From NCBI GenBank assembly GCA_016182225.1, contig JACOXV010000050.1, positions 1 through 27,363 of the forward strand: a stretch of 27,363 nucleotides of DNA. Reading direction: 5' to 3'. Of this stretch, positions 15,721-22,351 are shown piece after piece. The DNA is from Candidatus Levyibacteriota bacterium. GTDB taxonomy: Bacteria; Patescibacteriota; Microgenomatia; Levybacterales; UBA12049. The notes under the pieces are model-generated. The model was not told the origin of the DNA and searched no databases. It worked only from the letters and a program-made list of their open reading frames with translations. Both the position numbers and the translations under genes were made by a program. The number at the start of each line of letters is the position of its first letter. Position 1 is the stretch's first letter.

Positions 15721-16869
15721 TTAGAAATACTCTCCTATCTTGTCAATATTAACGCAAATACTTACTCTTACATATCTATTTCCATTTTTGCCAAAAGCTG
15801 TTCCTGGCGTTAATAATATTTGTTTTTCTTTAAAAAGCCGCATACAAAATTCCCAAGAATTTTTTTCTTTTTCTGGAATCCTAGCCCAAATATATAAGCT
15901 TCCTCTTGGTAGGTCAAAATCTAGTCCTAGCTCTTTAAGATGTTTTGCAATGATGTTCCTCCTTTTTTTATAGTTTGTAATCATATCTTTGTACCATTCC
16001 TCATCAGTTTTTGTAAGAGCATAAGCGCCAAGCCTCTGTAGAGGTATTGAAAGTCCTGAGTCCATTTGGGATTTCGTTTTTGCCAGAGCCCCAATAATAT
16101 CTTTATTGCCAACAATCCACCCCATACGAAAGCCTGCAAAAGAAAAAGTTTTAGAAAAAGATCCAATTTCTACTGCAATTTCTTTTGCACCTTTTATTTC
16201 CAGTATGCTCGGAGATTTATATCCATCAAAAGTTATTTCCGAGTATGCATTGTCATAGACAACAATAATATTATTTTTCTTTGCAAATTTAACAATTTCA
16301 GATAATTCTTCTTTTGTAGTTACCTGACCGGTTGGATTTGATGGGAAGTTAACCCAAATAAATTTAGTTTTTCTAGATAATAAATCTTTTAGTTCTTCTA
16401 AGTTTATTTTAAAATTGTCTTTCTCCCTTAAGTTATAAAAAACCGGTTTTGCTCCTACGAGAATTGCAGGATCAGAAAAAGCTGGATATCCTGGATCAGG
16501 AACCAATACTTCATCCCCTTCATCTAAAAGCGCAAGCGGCAAATGACTTATTCCGTCTTTTGCCCCGAGTAGCGGAAGTAATTCATTAGACTTCAGTAAA
16601 ACGCCAAACCTTTTTTTGTACCAATTAATCAATGCTTCCGCAAATCCATCGATTGCATTGTATCCAGGATACAGATGCGCATCGGCATCTCTTATAAATT
16701 CTGAAAATTTATCAATATATAACTTACTAGGTTTTATATCAGGCGAACCAGGACCAAAATTTAACACTTTTCTTCTAGTTTGGTTTTCTATCTCACTAAC
16801 CTTTTTTCCCAGACTAGAAAACACATATTCTGAAATTCTATCTAATCTTTTTGATGTTTTTGTACTCAT
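15721..16869 (-). CDS. Class I PLP-dependent aminotransferase, likely aromatic/aspartate
   Basis: 382 residues, fold type I aminotransferase. Seen are NFGPGSPD near residue 37, VNFPSNPTGQVT, the aspartate-bearing YDNAYSEITFDG, the PLP lysine in SFSKTFSFAGFRMGW (near residue 236) and a C-terminal region with YVRVSICV including the substrate-carboxylate Arg. The subgroup resembles aspartate or LL-diaminopimelate aminotransferases. In this operon the likely job is transamination of phenylpyruvate and hydroxyphenylpyruvate to Phe and Tyr, which is an inference from context. It overlaps aroQ by 4 bases and lies 3 bases before the tyrA-pheA fusion. Confidence 0.88.
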   Translation of the reverse strand: MSTKTSKRLDRISEYVFSSLGKKVSEIENQTRRKVLNFGPGSPDIKPSKLYIDKFSEFIRDADAHLYPGYNAIDGFAEALINWYKKRFGVLLKSNELLPLLGAKDGISHLPLALLDEGDEVLVPDPGYPAFSDPAILVGAKPVFYNLREKDNFKINLEELKDLLSRKTKFIWVNFPSNPTGQVTTKEELSEIVKFAKKNNIIVVYDNAYSEITFDGYKSPSILEIKGAKEIAVEIGSFSKTFSFAGFRMGWIVGNKDIIGALAKTKSQMDSGLSIPLQRLGAYALTKTDEEWYKDMITNYKKRRNIIAKHLKELGLDFDLPRGSLYIWARIPEKEKNSWEFCMRLFKEKQILLTPGTAFGKNGNRYVRVSICVNIDKIGEYF

Positions 16870-17141
16870 TTTGCACCTCTCTCAATCATCAATGAGTATT
16901 CATGTATAAGATCGTAAAGTTTTTTTATAAATTCTTCTTGTAATTTAAGCTCATTTGCCGTATTGACCCGAGATTTTATCAGCTCTTCCCATCTTTTATT
17001 ATCCCGAAACGTCATTCCCCGTTCTTTTTTAAATCTCCCGATTTTTTCTACCATTTTCATTCTTTTCGCAAGGGCATTAAGCAGATTTTCATCCGCCGCA
17101 TCAATTTGCCTTCTGAATAACTCTAAGGGTTTATTATTCAT
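16866..17141 (-). CDS. aroQ: Chorismate mutase, AroQ type
   Basis: 91 residues, the usual size of a free AroQ chorismate mutase, all helical. Family hallmarks are LFRRQIDAADENLLNALAKRM with the active-site Arg, KKERGM and the C-terminal FIKKLYDLIHEYSLMIE. It converts chorismate to prephenate, the substrate of the downstream fusion. No Shine-Dalgarno sequence is evident, and it lies 11 bases after the first gene of the operon. No shikimate genes are in the window, so the source of chorismate is unknown. Confidence 0.92.
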   Translation of the reverse strand: MNNKPLELFRRQIDAADENLLNALAKRMKMVEKIGRFKKERGMTFRDNKRWEELIKSRVNTANELKLQEEFIKKLYDLIHEYSLMIERGAK

Positions 17142-17152
17142 TTAAATAAATC

Positions 17153-17452
17153 TTACGCTGCCTGTGCTTCATTATCAATTAAAACTCTTACCCTTTGCGC
17201 ATCGGCCTCGTCAAGTTCTCTTTTAAGATCCATCCTTGCCCTCCATAATCTCGCTTCATCCAGTCTGTCCAAACTACCTGAATTCGCAGGCTCAGTAAAC
17301 TTATTTCCTGCAACGTCCACGATTAAAACTGTTTCTCCTCTTTCAATCTCGTCTCTTAAATCTTCGGACATGCCTACAGTTGCTGTAGGTAATTCAGCCT
17401 GTCCAATTATTTGTCCTTTTCTTTCTGTTATTGTTTGTTCTGTTTCTGCCAT
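17153..17452 (-). CDS. Small acidic protein of unknown function, first gene of the aromatic operon
   Basis: 99 residues from the ATG at 17452, preceded at 8 bases by a perfect Shine-Dalgarno AAGGAGGTGA (17458-17467). An upstream GTG is part of that site and is unlikely as a start. The protein is acidic, predicted mostly helical in the C-terminal half (RLDEARLWRARMDLKREL), with no membrane segment or known motif. It is the first gene behind the FWFYF attenuator and lies 11 bases before aroQ, so it should rise and fall with Phe/Tyr synthesis. Function not recognised. A regulatory or accessory role in aromatic metabolism is only an inference from position. Confidence 0.75.
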   Translation of the reverse strand: MAETEQTITERKGQIIGQAELPTATVGMSEDLRDEIERGETVLIVDVAGNKFTEPANSGSLDRLDEARLWRARMDLKRELDEADAQRVRVLIDNEAQAA

Positions 17453-17476
17453 ATCTATCACCTCCTTCTTGACAAC

Positions 17477-17499
17477 AAAAAAACCTCCCTTTCGGGAGG
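17477..17499 (-). terminator. Attenuator terminator of the aromatic operon
   Basis: CCTCCC-GAAA-GGGAGG followed by seven T (minus strand, stem 17499-17484, T-run 17483-17477). It lies within the leader, between promoter and first gene, so it must be conditional. Confidence 0.9.
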
Positions 17500-17528
17500 C
17501 ATATTGCCGTTAGAAATTTGGCAATACT

Positions 17529-17582
17529 TTACCTCCCGGGTAGGGATGCAAAATAAAACCAAAATGTTACAACTCTATTCAT
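17529..17582 (-). CDS. Leader peptide with FWFYF control codons
   Basis: A 17-codon ORF, MNRVVTFWFYFASLPGR, whose ATG is 7 bases after the -10 box. Five of codons 7-11 are aromatic (Phe, Trp, Phe, Tyr, Phe), which are the products of the operon plus Trp. The stop TAA lies in the GGGAGGTAA segment that forms the antiterminator. It has no Shine-Dalgarno sequence and would be translated as a leaderless message. The second leader in this window begins with the same MNRV. Confidence 0.75.
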   Translation of the reverse strand: MNRVVTFWFYFASLPGR

Positions 17583-17589
17583 TGAAATT

Positions 17590-17618
17590 ATGATAGCAAA
17601 TATTTACCCAATTGGCAA
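17590..17618 (-). promoter_or_regulatory. Promoter of the aromatic operon
   Basis: On the minus strand TTGCCA (17618-17613), 17 bases, TATCAT (17595-17590). It drives the leader peptide and the operon down to pheT. Confidence 0.75.
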
Positions 17619-17648
17619 GATAGTTAAAATTTAATACCGATTAAAATA

Positions 17649-17936
17649 TTAATTTATTCTCTTAAGAATTACGGCGTGGCCGAATTGGACAAATTTATTA
17701 TTCTTTGGTTTTGAAACAGGCTTTCCGTTTAGGATTAAGTACTTTAATTGTCTAATTTTTCTATCCAAATCGCTGAGTTCAAATCTTGCTGATTTATATG
17801 CTCCATTTTCACTTAAGTCTCCGAGTTCGCGGGATCTAACAAGTGATTTTAAGGCCTTCGGCCTTTTTTCTTCCGCAGTTTTAAGTTCACTCTTAAGCTT
17901 TTTATAGCCCTCTTCTGTAAATAAAATTGAAGACAT
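17649..17936 (-). CDS. Truncated GreA-like transcript cleavage factor
   Basis: 95 residues, against about 155-160 for GreA. The N-terminal coiled coil is clear: FTEEGYKKLKSELKTAEEKRP, then the acidic tip SRELGDLSENGAYKSAR with the Asp/Glu pair that helps RNA polymerase cleave backtracked RNA. The C-terminal FKBP-like domain that binds the polymerase is cut off after its first strand (VQFGHAVILKR), and no other frame continues it. It could be a degenerate greA or a coil-only regulator; I cannot tell. Its 3' end lies 31 bases before the promoter of the aromatic operon. Confidence 0.8.
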   Translation of the reverse strand: MSSILFTEEGYKKLKSELKTAEEKRPKALKSLVRSRELGDLSENGAYKSARFELSDLDRKIRQLKYLILNGKPVSKPKNNKFVQFGHAVILKRIN

Positions 17937-17945
17937 CTCTATTTA

Positions 17946-17977
17946 ATTATACTACTTAATTACAAATAGCTTGTTAA
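17946..17977 (-). promoter_or_regulatory. Promoter of the GreA-like gene
   Basis: On the minus strand TTAACA (17977-17972), 17 bases, TAGTAT (17954-17949), which overlaps a full TATAAT (17951-17946). The start codon follows 9-12 bases after. Confidence 0.55.
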
Positions 17978-18031
17978 TTCAATCCATATTCCCGTGGTAT
18001 ATTACTTGATTTTCAAACCAAGAAGATGATT

Positions 18032-18532
18032 TTAGTTTAGCAGGACAGTCGTTGACGATTCGCTACCGATTAGACGAGTGATATCATTCATTAAATCCTT
18101 TCCTGGGGTTCTTCCAAATTGTTGTGCGGCTGCTGACATGCCATCGCCGAACATCCCCAAAAGGTCCCCGTCTGTTACGATCTCTCCTGCTCCATCCTCA
18201 ATATGTTTTGATTTTTTTCTAAGATCCCAAACTGCGTTTTCATCAGGGCCAAAGACTAACGCATAATCTGCCGTAAGCCCCCTAATTCCCCCAGAAAATA
18301 TAAGTTCTCCCCCAAGAGACCCAGTTAATAATGGCGCTATTTCACGAAGTAGCGCATAATTTTCTAATGCGCCAGTTGCAGGTTCTTTTTTATGGTCAGT
18401 CAGGTCTTTTCTATCCCCGCTAATATATGCCAGTTGAATATCTTCTAATACTCTTGATCGGGCGTGAGGGTCAACCATGGGTGGTAATCCAATCACATCA
18501 GCAGTATATCCACCGGGTTCAACACCAATCAT
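18032..18532 (-). CDS. Protein of unknown function
   Basis: 166 residues, slightly acidic, with no membrane segment or signal peptide. The start ATG is 12 bases after a promoter -10 box. Gly-rich turns (LLTGSLGGELIFSGGIRG) and a final part with GDGMSAAAQQFGRTPGKDLM are visible, but no family is recognised. It stands alone between rplT and the GreA-like gene. The ORF length and the matching promoter support a real gene. Confidence 0.7.
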   Translation of the reverse strand: MIGVEPGGYTADVIGLPPMVDPHARSRVLEDIQLAYISGDRKDLTDHKKEPATGALENYALLREIAPLLTGSLGGELIFSGGIRGLTADYALVFGPDENAVWDLRKKSKHIEDGAGEIVTDGDLLGMFGDGMSAAAQQFGRTPGKDLMNDITRLIGSESSTTVLLN

Positions 18533-18544
18533 TGTACAAATTTA

Positions 18545-18574
18545 ATAATAACACCGAGGCTAAAAAATTGTCAA
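18545..18574 (-). promoter_or_regulatory. Promoter of the 166-residue unknown gene
   Basis: On the minus strand TTGACA (18574-18569), 18 bases, TATTAT (18550-18545), with the ATG 12 bases after. Confidence 0.55.
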
Positions 18575-18596
18575 TTGCCAAAAAACTATTCGTGGG

Positions 18597-18941
18597 TTAT
18601 TTAACAGAGGAGACGATTTTTTTGAAGGTTTCGGGATCATTAACGACTAAATCACTTAGAATTTTTCTGTCCAGCTCTATGTTTGCTTTTTTAAGTTTGT
18701 TAATAAAAACACTATAAGAAATTCCTTCTTTTTTCGCAGCTTCAGAAATTCTCGTAATCCAAAGAGTTCTATTGTCTCTTTTTCGAAGCTTTCTTCCATG
18801 ATAGGCATACTGATCCGCGTGCAGAGAAGCTTCTTTTGCCACTCTTATTAGCTTGGATTTTGTTCCTCTATATCCTTTAGTTAAAGACAATAGCTTTTTA
18901 TGTTTTCGTCTGCTGACTGTTCCTCTTTTTACTCTTGCCAT
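18597..18941 (-). CDS. rplT: 50S ribosomal protein L20
   Basis: 114 residues, full length. MARVKRGTVSRRKHKKLL, the GYRGTKSKLIRVAKEA segment and YHGRKLRKRDNRTLWITRI are family signatures. It starts 1 base after the rpmI stop, in the conserved order thrS-infC-rpmI-rplT. L20 is an early 50S assembly protein and in other bacteria represses its own operon. No such site could be identified here. Confidence 0.97.
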   Translation of the reverse strand: MARVKRGTVSRRKHKKLLSLTKGYRGTKSKLIRVAKEASLHADQYAYHGRKLRKRDNRTLWITRISEAAKKEGISYSVFINKLKKANIELDRKILSDLVVNDPETFKKIVSSVK

Positions 18942-18942
18942 A

Positions 18943-19143
18943 TTAAACTCCTAAAATTTGCTTTACCTTTTTTGCAAAAGGCTTTGCTAGAACTCCCGGT
19001 TCTTTTTGGCGTCTTAATCTTGACGCTTTTTTTCTAAGCTTAAGATGACTTTTATACTGATGAGAAAACATGACTTTCCCAGTCTTAGTCACCTTAAATC
19101 TCTTAGCTACCGATTTGTTGATTTTCTTCTTGTTCTTTTTCAT
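18943..19143 (-). CDS. rpmI: 50S ribosomal protein L35
   Basis: 66 residues, very basic, with NKSVAKRFKVTKTGKVMFSH as the L35 signature and a C-terminal KPFAKKVKQIL. Its start lies 41 bases inside the end of infC in another frame, an unusually long overlap that may couple the two. Confidence 0.95.
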   Translation of the reverse strand: MKKNKKKINKSVAKRFKVTKTGKVMFSHQYKSHLKLRKKASRLRRQKEPGVLAKPFAKKVKQILGV

Positions 19144-19705
19144 CTTTCTTTCCCTTCTGGACGGTGCCTTTCTTGTCTGGTGCCAGCATTGCGATTAACT
19201 GTCTTCCTTCGAAATGACGGTCTCTTTCTACTTTTGATATGTCAGAGAGACCATCTACCACTCTATCCATTACTTTTTGTCCAAACTCCGGATGAGCGAT
19301 TTGTCTTCCGGTAAATCTAACTACAAGTCTTACTTTATTATTTTCAGTTAGAAAGTCCCGAGCCCTATTGGCCATAACCTCAAGGTCATGGTCGTCCATA
19401 AAGGGTCCGAGCCTAACTTCTTTTGTTTCGCTGGATTTGGCTTTTCTTTTTTCCTCTCTCTTTTTCTTTTCTTCCTGATAGAGAAACTTATTAAAATCTA
19501 TAATTCTTACCACCGGCGGTTTTGCCATTGGTGCTATTTCAACCAAATCAAGACTCAACTCTCTGGCTTTTTCAAGTGCTTCGAATTTAGTTAGGATTCC
19601 GATCTGTTTTCCCTCGGGATCCAAAACCCTGAGACTGGGGGCAGAAATCCGCTCGTTAATTCTATAGAATCTTTTGTTTTCTTTTTTTCTATTTCTTGCT
19701 GCCAA
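19103..19705 (-). CDS. infC: Translation initiation factor IF-3
   Basis: 200 residues. The N-terminal domain has RINERISAPSLRVLDPEGKQIG and LDLVEIAPMAKPPVVRIIDF; the linker is Lys/Glu-rich; the C-terminal domain has KEVRLGPFMDDHDLEVMANRA and VRLVVRFTGRQIAHPE. A Lys/Glu/Gln-rich tail of about 25 residues follows that is absent in E. coli and overlaps rpmI. IF-3 keeps 30S subunits free and checks start-codon pairing; in E. coli it discriminates against leaderless or unusual starts. It overlaps thrS by 17 bases. Confidence 0.96.
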   Translation of the reverse strand: MAARNRKKENKRFYRINERISAPSLRVLDPEGKQIGILTKFEALEKARELSLDLVEIAPMAKPPVVRIIDFNKFLYQEEKKKREEKRKAKSSETKEVRLGPFMDDHDLEVMANRARDFLTENNKVRLVVRFTGRQIAHPEFGQKVMDRVVDGLSDISKVERDRHFEGRQLIAMLAPDKKGTVQKGKKDEKEQEENQQIGS

Positions 19706-20915
19706 TTTGTTCCGTAACCTTTTCTAAAAATTGGGAAAGACCCATTACTCCTAGATCTTTCCCATCTCTAGTTCTTACGGAAATCGAATTAGATTCGATT
19801 TCCTTGTCCCCTATTATACAAATATATGGTATTTTTTGCAAAGTGGCATCTCTTATCTTGGCCTGAAGCGTTTCGGATCGATCATCAACACTTACTCTGA
19901 CTCCTCTTTTCTTTAGCTCTTCTGAGACCTTCAAGGCCGCTTCTAAGTGTCGATCTGCTATGGGAAGTATAATTGACTGTATTGGAGAAAGCCATAGCGG
20001 AAAAGCGCCCTGATAGTGTTCAGTAAGAATTCCGATAAATCTCTCGAAAGAGCCTAAGATTGCTCTGTGGATGACTACAGGTTTTTTTTCTTTGCCATCT
20101 TTATCTACATATTTAAGATCGAACGCATCAGACAGCCAAAAGTCTAGTTGTACTGTTGCTAGCTGCCATTCTCTTCCCAAAGAATCTTTGATGTGAACAT
20201 CGATTTTTGGTCCATAAAATGCTCCATCCTGGGGCTTCATTTGGTATTTAAGGTTTTTCTTTTTGAGAACTTCTTCAAGGTCTTTTTCTGCTACTTCCCA
20301 ATTCTTTTTAGTACCAGCGAATTTTTCCGGACGAGTCGCGAGCTTAAATTCAGGATCAAACCCAAATTTAGTGTAGAATTCAATCATCATATCAAGAATA
20401 TTTCCTACCTCACTAAAAATTTGATCTTCAGTTATATATAAATGAGCATCGTCCATAGTTAATTGTCTTACCCTAAGGAGTCCGTTTACTTCTCCTGACT
20501 TTTCTCTTCTATGAAGTCTTCCTATTTCAGAAAGTCTCATGGGAAGTTCTCTGTAGCTTCGCGGTCTGAATCGGAAGAATACGGTGGATTCAGGACAATT
20601 CATGGGTTTAAGTGTATATTGATCAGTAGATCCTTCTTCTTCGTCATCTAACATCAGATTGTACATATTATTAACTCCAAACTTATCCCAGTGACCGGAT
20701 TGTTTAAAAAGATCGCTTTTTACCATTATTGGAGTGGAGATCTCGACATAGCCATTTTCATCAAGCAACTCTCTTATGTATTTTTCGAGTTCCTTGAAAA
20801 TAACCATTCCTTTGGGCATCCAAAAAGGTGCGCCCGGAGCTATGTCGTTTGTAAAAAAAAGCTCAAGCTCCTGCCCTATTTGCTTGTGGTCTTTTATTTG
20901 TTTTGTATCAGACAT
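19689..20915 (-). CDS. thrS: Threonyl-tRNA synthetase (core only, no editing domain)
   Basis: 408 residues against about 640 in E. coli. The protein begins directly at the class II catalytic core: HKQIGQELELFFTNDIAPGAPFWMPKGM, motif 1 region, MNCPESTVFFRFRPRSYRELPMRLSEIG, and motif 3 in HRAILGSFERFIGIL. The anticodon-binding domain is at the C-terminus (ASDRHLEAALKVSEEL-like stretch and RDGKDLGVMGLSQFL). The N-terminal TGS and Ser-editing domains are absent, so mischarged Ser-tRNA-Thr would not be cleared by this enzyme. It is the first gene of thrS-infC-rpmI-rplT. Confidence 0.95.
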   Translation of the reverse strand: MSDTKQIKDHKQIGQELELFFTNDIAPGAPFWMPKGMVIFKELEKYIRELLDENGYVEISTPIMVKSDLFKQSGHWDKFGVNNMYNLMLDDEEEGSTDQYTLKPMNCPESTVFFRFRPRSYRELPMRLSEIGRLHRREKSGEVNGLLRVRQLTMDDAHLYITEDQIFSEVGNILDMMIEFYTKFGFDPEFKLATRPEKFAGTKKNWEVAEKDLEEVLKKKNLKYQMKPQDGAFYGPKIDVHIKDSLGREWQLATVQLDFWLSDAFDLKYVDKDGKEKKPVVIHRAILGSFERFIGILTEHYQGAFPLWLSPIQSIILPIADRHLEAALKVSEELKKRGVRVSVDDRSETLQAKIRDATLQKIPYICIIGDKEIESNSISVRTRDGKDLGVMGLSQFLEKVTEQIGSKK

Positions 20916-20921
20916 GAGGCT

Positions 20922-20950
20922 ATTTTATCAGTTGAGGCATGCTTTAGCAA
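20922..20950 (-). promoter_or_regulatory. Promoter of thrS-infC-rpmI-rplT
   Basis: On the minus strand TTGCTA (20950-20945), 17 bases, TAAAAT (20927-20922). The thrS ATG begins after 6 bases, with no space for a leader or a Shine-Dalgarno sequence. Confidence 0.7.
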
Positions 20951-20965
20951 TTAGATTAGTTTTTA

Positions 20966-21190
20966 TCATTTTATGACTGTGTTTTGGTTTATTACAAACT
21001 GGATTATGCTAGAAATAAAATTCCCAACAATCGGAACAAAATCTACACGGCTCACTAAAATTCCTAGAATTCCAAACAAAAGAGCAAGTCCTAGGGTTAC
21101 CCCAATTCCCCACATAATTCCGCCAAGAAAATTGTTAACCATTATTTCCTTCTTGGATCTTTCCACTCTTTCATATTTGTCTTCAGCCAT
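20966..21190 (-). CDS. Small membrane protein, DUF5665-like
   Basis: 74 residues: a charged head (about 1-17), then NNFLGGIMWGIGVTLGLALLFGIL as a first membrane helix and a second hydrophobic segment VPIVGNFISSIIQFVI. The layout (NFxxG, GxGxTxG, P-I-x-G-x-F-I) resembles the DUF5665 family as I remember it. No function is known. It has its own promoter 6 bases upstream of the ATG. Confidence 0.6.
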   Translation of the reverse strand: MAEDKYERVERSKKEIMVNNFLGGIMWGIGVTLGLALLFGILGILVSRVDFVPIVGNFISSIIQFVINQNTVIK

Positions 21191-21196
21191 AAATTT

Positions 21197-21225
21197 AGTT
21201 TAAGGGCAATTGCATATTTTGTCAA
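21197..21225 (-). promoter_or_regulatory. Promoter of the DUF5665-like gene
   Basis: On the minus strand a consensus TTGACA (21225-21220), 17 bases, TAAACT (21202-21197), then AAATTT and the ATG. A clear example of the leaderless layout. Confidence 0.75.
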
Positions 21226-21346
21226 AGATTTCATGGTATTAGCTGCTGTCGTTTTGATTTTTGATCATACCAGCGAGGATTTGATAAGCTTTCGATCTAG
21301 TCATACCAGTAGTTTAGCAAATTTTTTATTAAGTTTCGTAATCACA

Positions 21347-21577
21347 AAACCCACACCAGGTTCGTCGTAGCTGGACACGTAGGGAAAGATCGATCTACTA
21401 TATAATTTTATACTCTACCGCAAAACCCTAATAGCTCCAAATCAAATTTACTATGTCTTTAGAAGTATAAGGTTTTTGTTAGATAAAGTTGATTATCAGC
21501 GGAAGTTGAATAGGCTTAAGCATCTTCTTTTAGAATAATCCTTATGTGTCTAGGTAACACAAACCTGGTGTGGGTTT
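21347..21577. repeat. Perfect 16-bp inverted repeat spanning 231 bp
   Basis: AAACCCACACCAGGTT (21347-21362) and its exact complement AACCTGGTGTGGGTTT (21562-21577). The 199 bases between the arms contain no gene. Confidence 0.75.
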
Positions 21578-21592
21578 GAGTGTGGGTTTGAG
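21569..21592 (+). repeat. 12-bp tandem repeat
   Basis: TGTGGGTTTGAG occurs twice in a row (21569-21580, 21581-21592), overlapping the right arm of the inverted repeat and ending just before the tRNA-Val promoter. Confidence 0.8.
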
Positions 21593-21595
21593 TGT

Positions 21596-21624
21596 TTGAT
21601 CGTAAGAATTTATTCTGTTAAAAT
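21596..21624 (+). promoter_or_regulatory. Promoter of tRNA-Val
   Basis: TTGATC (21596-21601), 17 bases, TAAAAT (21619-21624). The tRNA begins 10 bases after the -10 box. Confidence 0.65.
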
Positions 21625-21633
21625 AAACGTCCA

Positions 21634-21707
21634 GGGCTCGTAGCTCAGCTGGTTAGAGCGTTGCATTGACATTGCAAAGGTCACAAGTTCGACTCTTGTC
21701 GGGCCCA
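21634..21707 (+). tRNA. tRNA-Val (GAC)
   Basis: Full cloverleaf: acceptor GGGCTCG with CGGGCCC (one G.T pair), D-arm GCTC/GAGC, anticodon stem TTGCA/TGCAA around loop TTGACAT (anticodon GAC), T-arm ACAAG-TTCGACT-CTTGT and discriminator A. CCA is not encoded. It converges with the unknown gene ending at 21716. Confidence 0.95.
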
Positions 21708-21715
21708 CAGATATT

Positions 21716-21970
21716 TTACCAATACCATTTTTTAAAGCCACTTTTTTCTCTCCTCCCGCTTGGGTGAGTTCCATAAGCAGGATGTTCCAATTCTATTCCC
21801 TCTTGCTCAATTAAAATATGGTAAGACAAATCATCGATTCTATTTGTATCTACTATGGTAACTTCAACAGTCTCTTGTGGTTGATCCGTTGACGGCTTAA
21901 AGCCTTCTGGTAAACCAGGAACAAAATCCGTCCAATTATCTCGACTGGTGTCAACTAACACTTCTGTCAT
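21716..21970 (-). CDS. Protein of unknown function, second gene behind the LIIVIL leader
   Basis: 84 residues with a strong Shine-Dalgarno sequence (AAAGGAGGTG) 10 bases before the ATG. Acidic N-terminal part with a predicted strand EVTIVDTNRI, and a basic, aromatic end (GRREKSGFKKWYW). No membrane segment or known motif. It lies 31 bases after the first gene of the same transcript. Function not recognised; if the leader acts as it appears to, this gene answers to Ile/Leu/Val supply. Confidence 0.7.
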   Translation of the reverse strand: MTEVLVDTSRDNWTDFVPGLPEGFKPSTDQPQETVEVTIVDTNRIDDLSYHILIEQEGIELEHPAYGTHPSGRREKSGFKKWYW

Positions 21971-22001
21971 AATAAATCCACCTCCTTTTGATAAATTTAA
22001 A

Positions 22002-22280
22002 TTAAGCCTGTGGTTTTCCCCCTCTGTTTTGGTTAACTAGCCTTTGTAAATCTGCTCGTACAACAGCAAGGTTAGAGGCAGTGATACCATCTCCCACTGA
22101 ATAATCTACGCCTTGCGAGATTCCCTTTTTAACGTTATCTACTTGCTCGGTATTTGGTAATGCAATATCAATATATGGATCTTTGTGATCGCCAAAATTA
22201 GGATCACCGAATTCTCTTACTATTCTTCTTGCCTCTTCTCTTGCTGCTCTTGCAGCAGGATCGTTATATTTTCCTTCCAT
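22002..22280 (-). CDS. Protein of unknown function, first gene behind the LIIVIL leader
   Basis: 92 residues from the ATG at 22280, chosen because it lies 10 bases after the GGAGG site, the same distance as in the following gene. An ATG at 22286 is also in frame but only 4 bases from the site. The N-terminal part is helical and rich in Arg/Ala/Glu (NDPAARAAREEARRIVREFG); the middle reads IDIALPNTEQVDNVKKGISQGVDYS. No known motif, no membrane segment. Confidence 0.7.
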   Translation of the reverse strand: MEGKYNDPAARAAREEARRIVREFGDPNFGDHKDPYIDIALPNTEQVDNVKKGISQGVDYSVGDGITASNLAVVRADLQRLVNQNRGGKPQA

Positions 22281-22304
22281 AATCATTTCACCTCCTTTTC
22301 CAAT

Positions 22305-22328
22305 AAAAAAACCTCCCGTCTGGGAGGT
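22305..22328 (-). terminator. Attenuator terminator of the second leader
   Basis: ACCTCCC-AGAC-GGGAGGT then a T-run (minus strand, stem 22328-22311, T-run 22311-22305). It lies between the promoter and the first gene. Confidence 0.9.
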
Positions 22329-22351
22329 CTTATTCTTCGCTCTAACCTAGA

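Larger units (their letters stand above)
17477..17582 (-). promoter_or_regulatory. Aromatic amino acid attenuator leader
   Basis: Four alternative pairing segments follow the leader ORF. Segment 1 (TTTGCATCCC, 17552-17543) pairs with segment 2 (GGGAGGTAAA, 17537-17528) with one A.G mismatch. Segment 2 can instead pair with segment 3 (CCTCCC, 17499-17494), enclosing a further stem GTATTGCC/GGCAATAT (17527-17520 with 17508-17501). Segment 3 pairs with segment 4 (GGGAGG, 17489-17484) as the terminator. Stalling on FWFYF would cover segment 1 and favour 2:3, allowing transcription. A ribosome that reaches the stop inside segment 2 favours 3:4 and termination. All this is read directly from the sequence; the regulatory logic is inferred from classical attenuators such as E. 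coli pheA and trp. Confidence 0.8.
21226..21595. other. 370-base non-coding region upstream of tRNA-Val
   Basis: No ORF with coding character was seen on either strand. The region holds the 16-bp inverted repeat listed separately, two copies of TCATACCAG near 21264 and 21301, and a 12-bp tandem repeat at its end. It could hold an unrecognised RNA or the remnant of an element inserted next to the tRNA gene. Confidence 0.4.

Noticed and set aside
17528..17537. GGGAGGT as a ribosome-binding site in the leader
   Set aside because: No start codon follows at a suitable distance, and the segment has a complementary partner in both leaders. The real site is AAGGAGGTGA further down.
17477..17582. Ligand-binding riboswitch in place of a leader-peptide attenuator
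   Set aside because: A short ORF with pathway-matching codons and classical 1:2/2:3/3:4 pairing explains the region, and I recognise no known aptamer fold. A T-box was excluded because no T-box sequence or specifier loop was seen.
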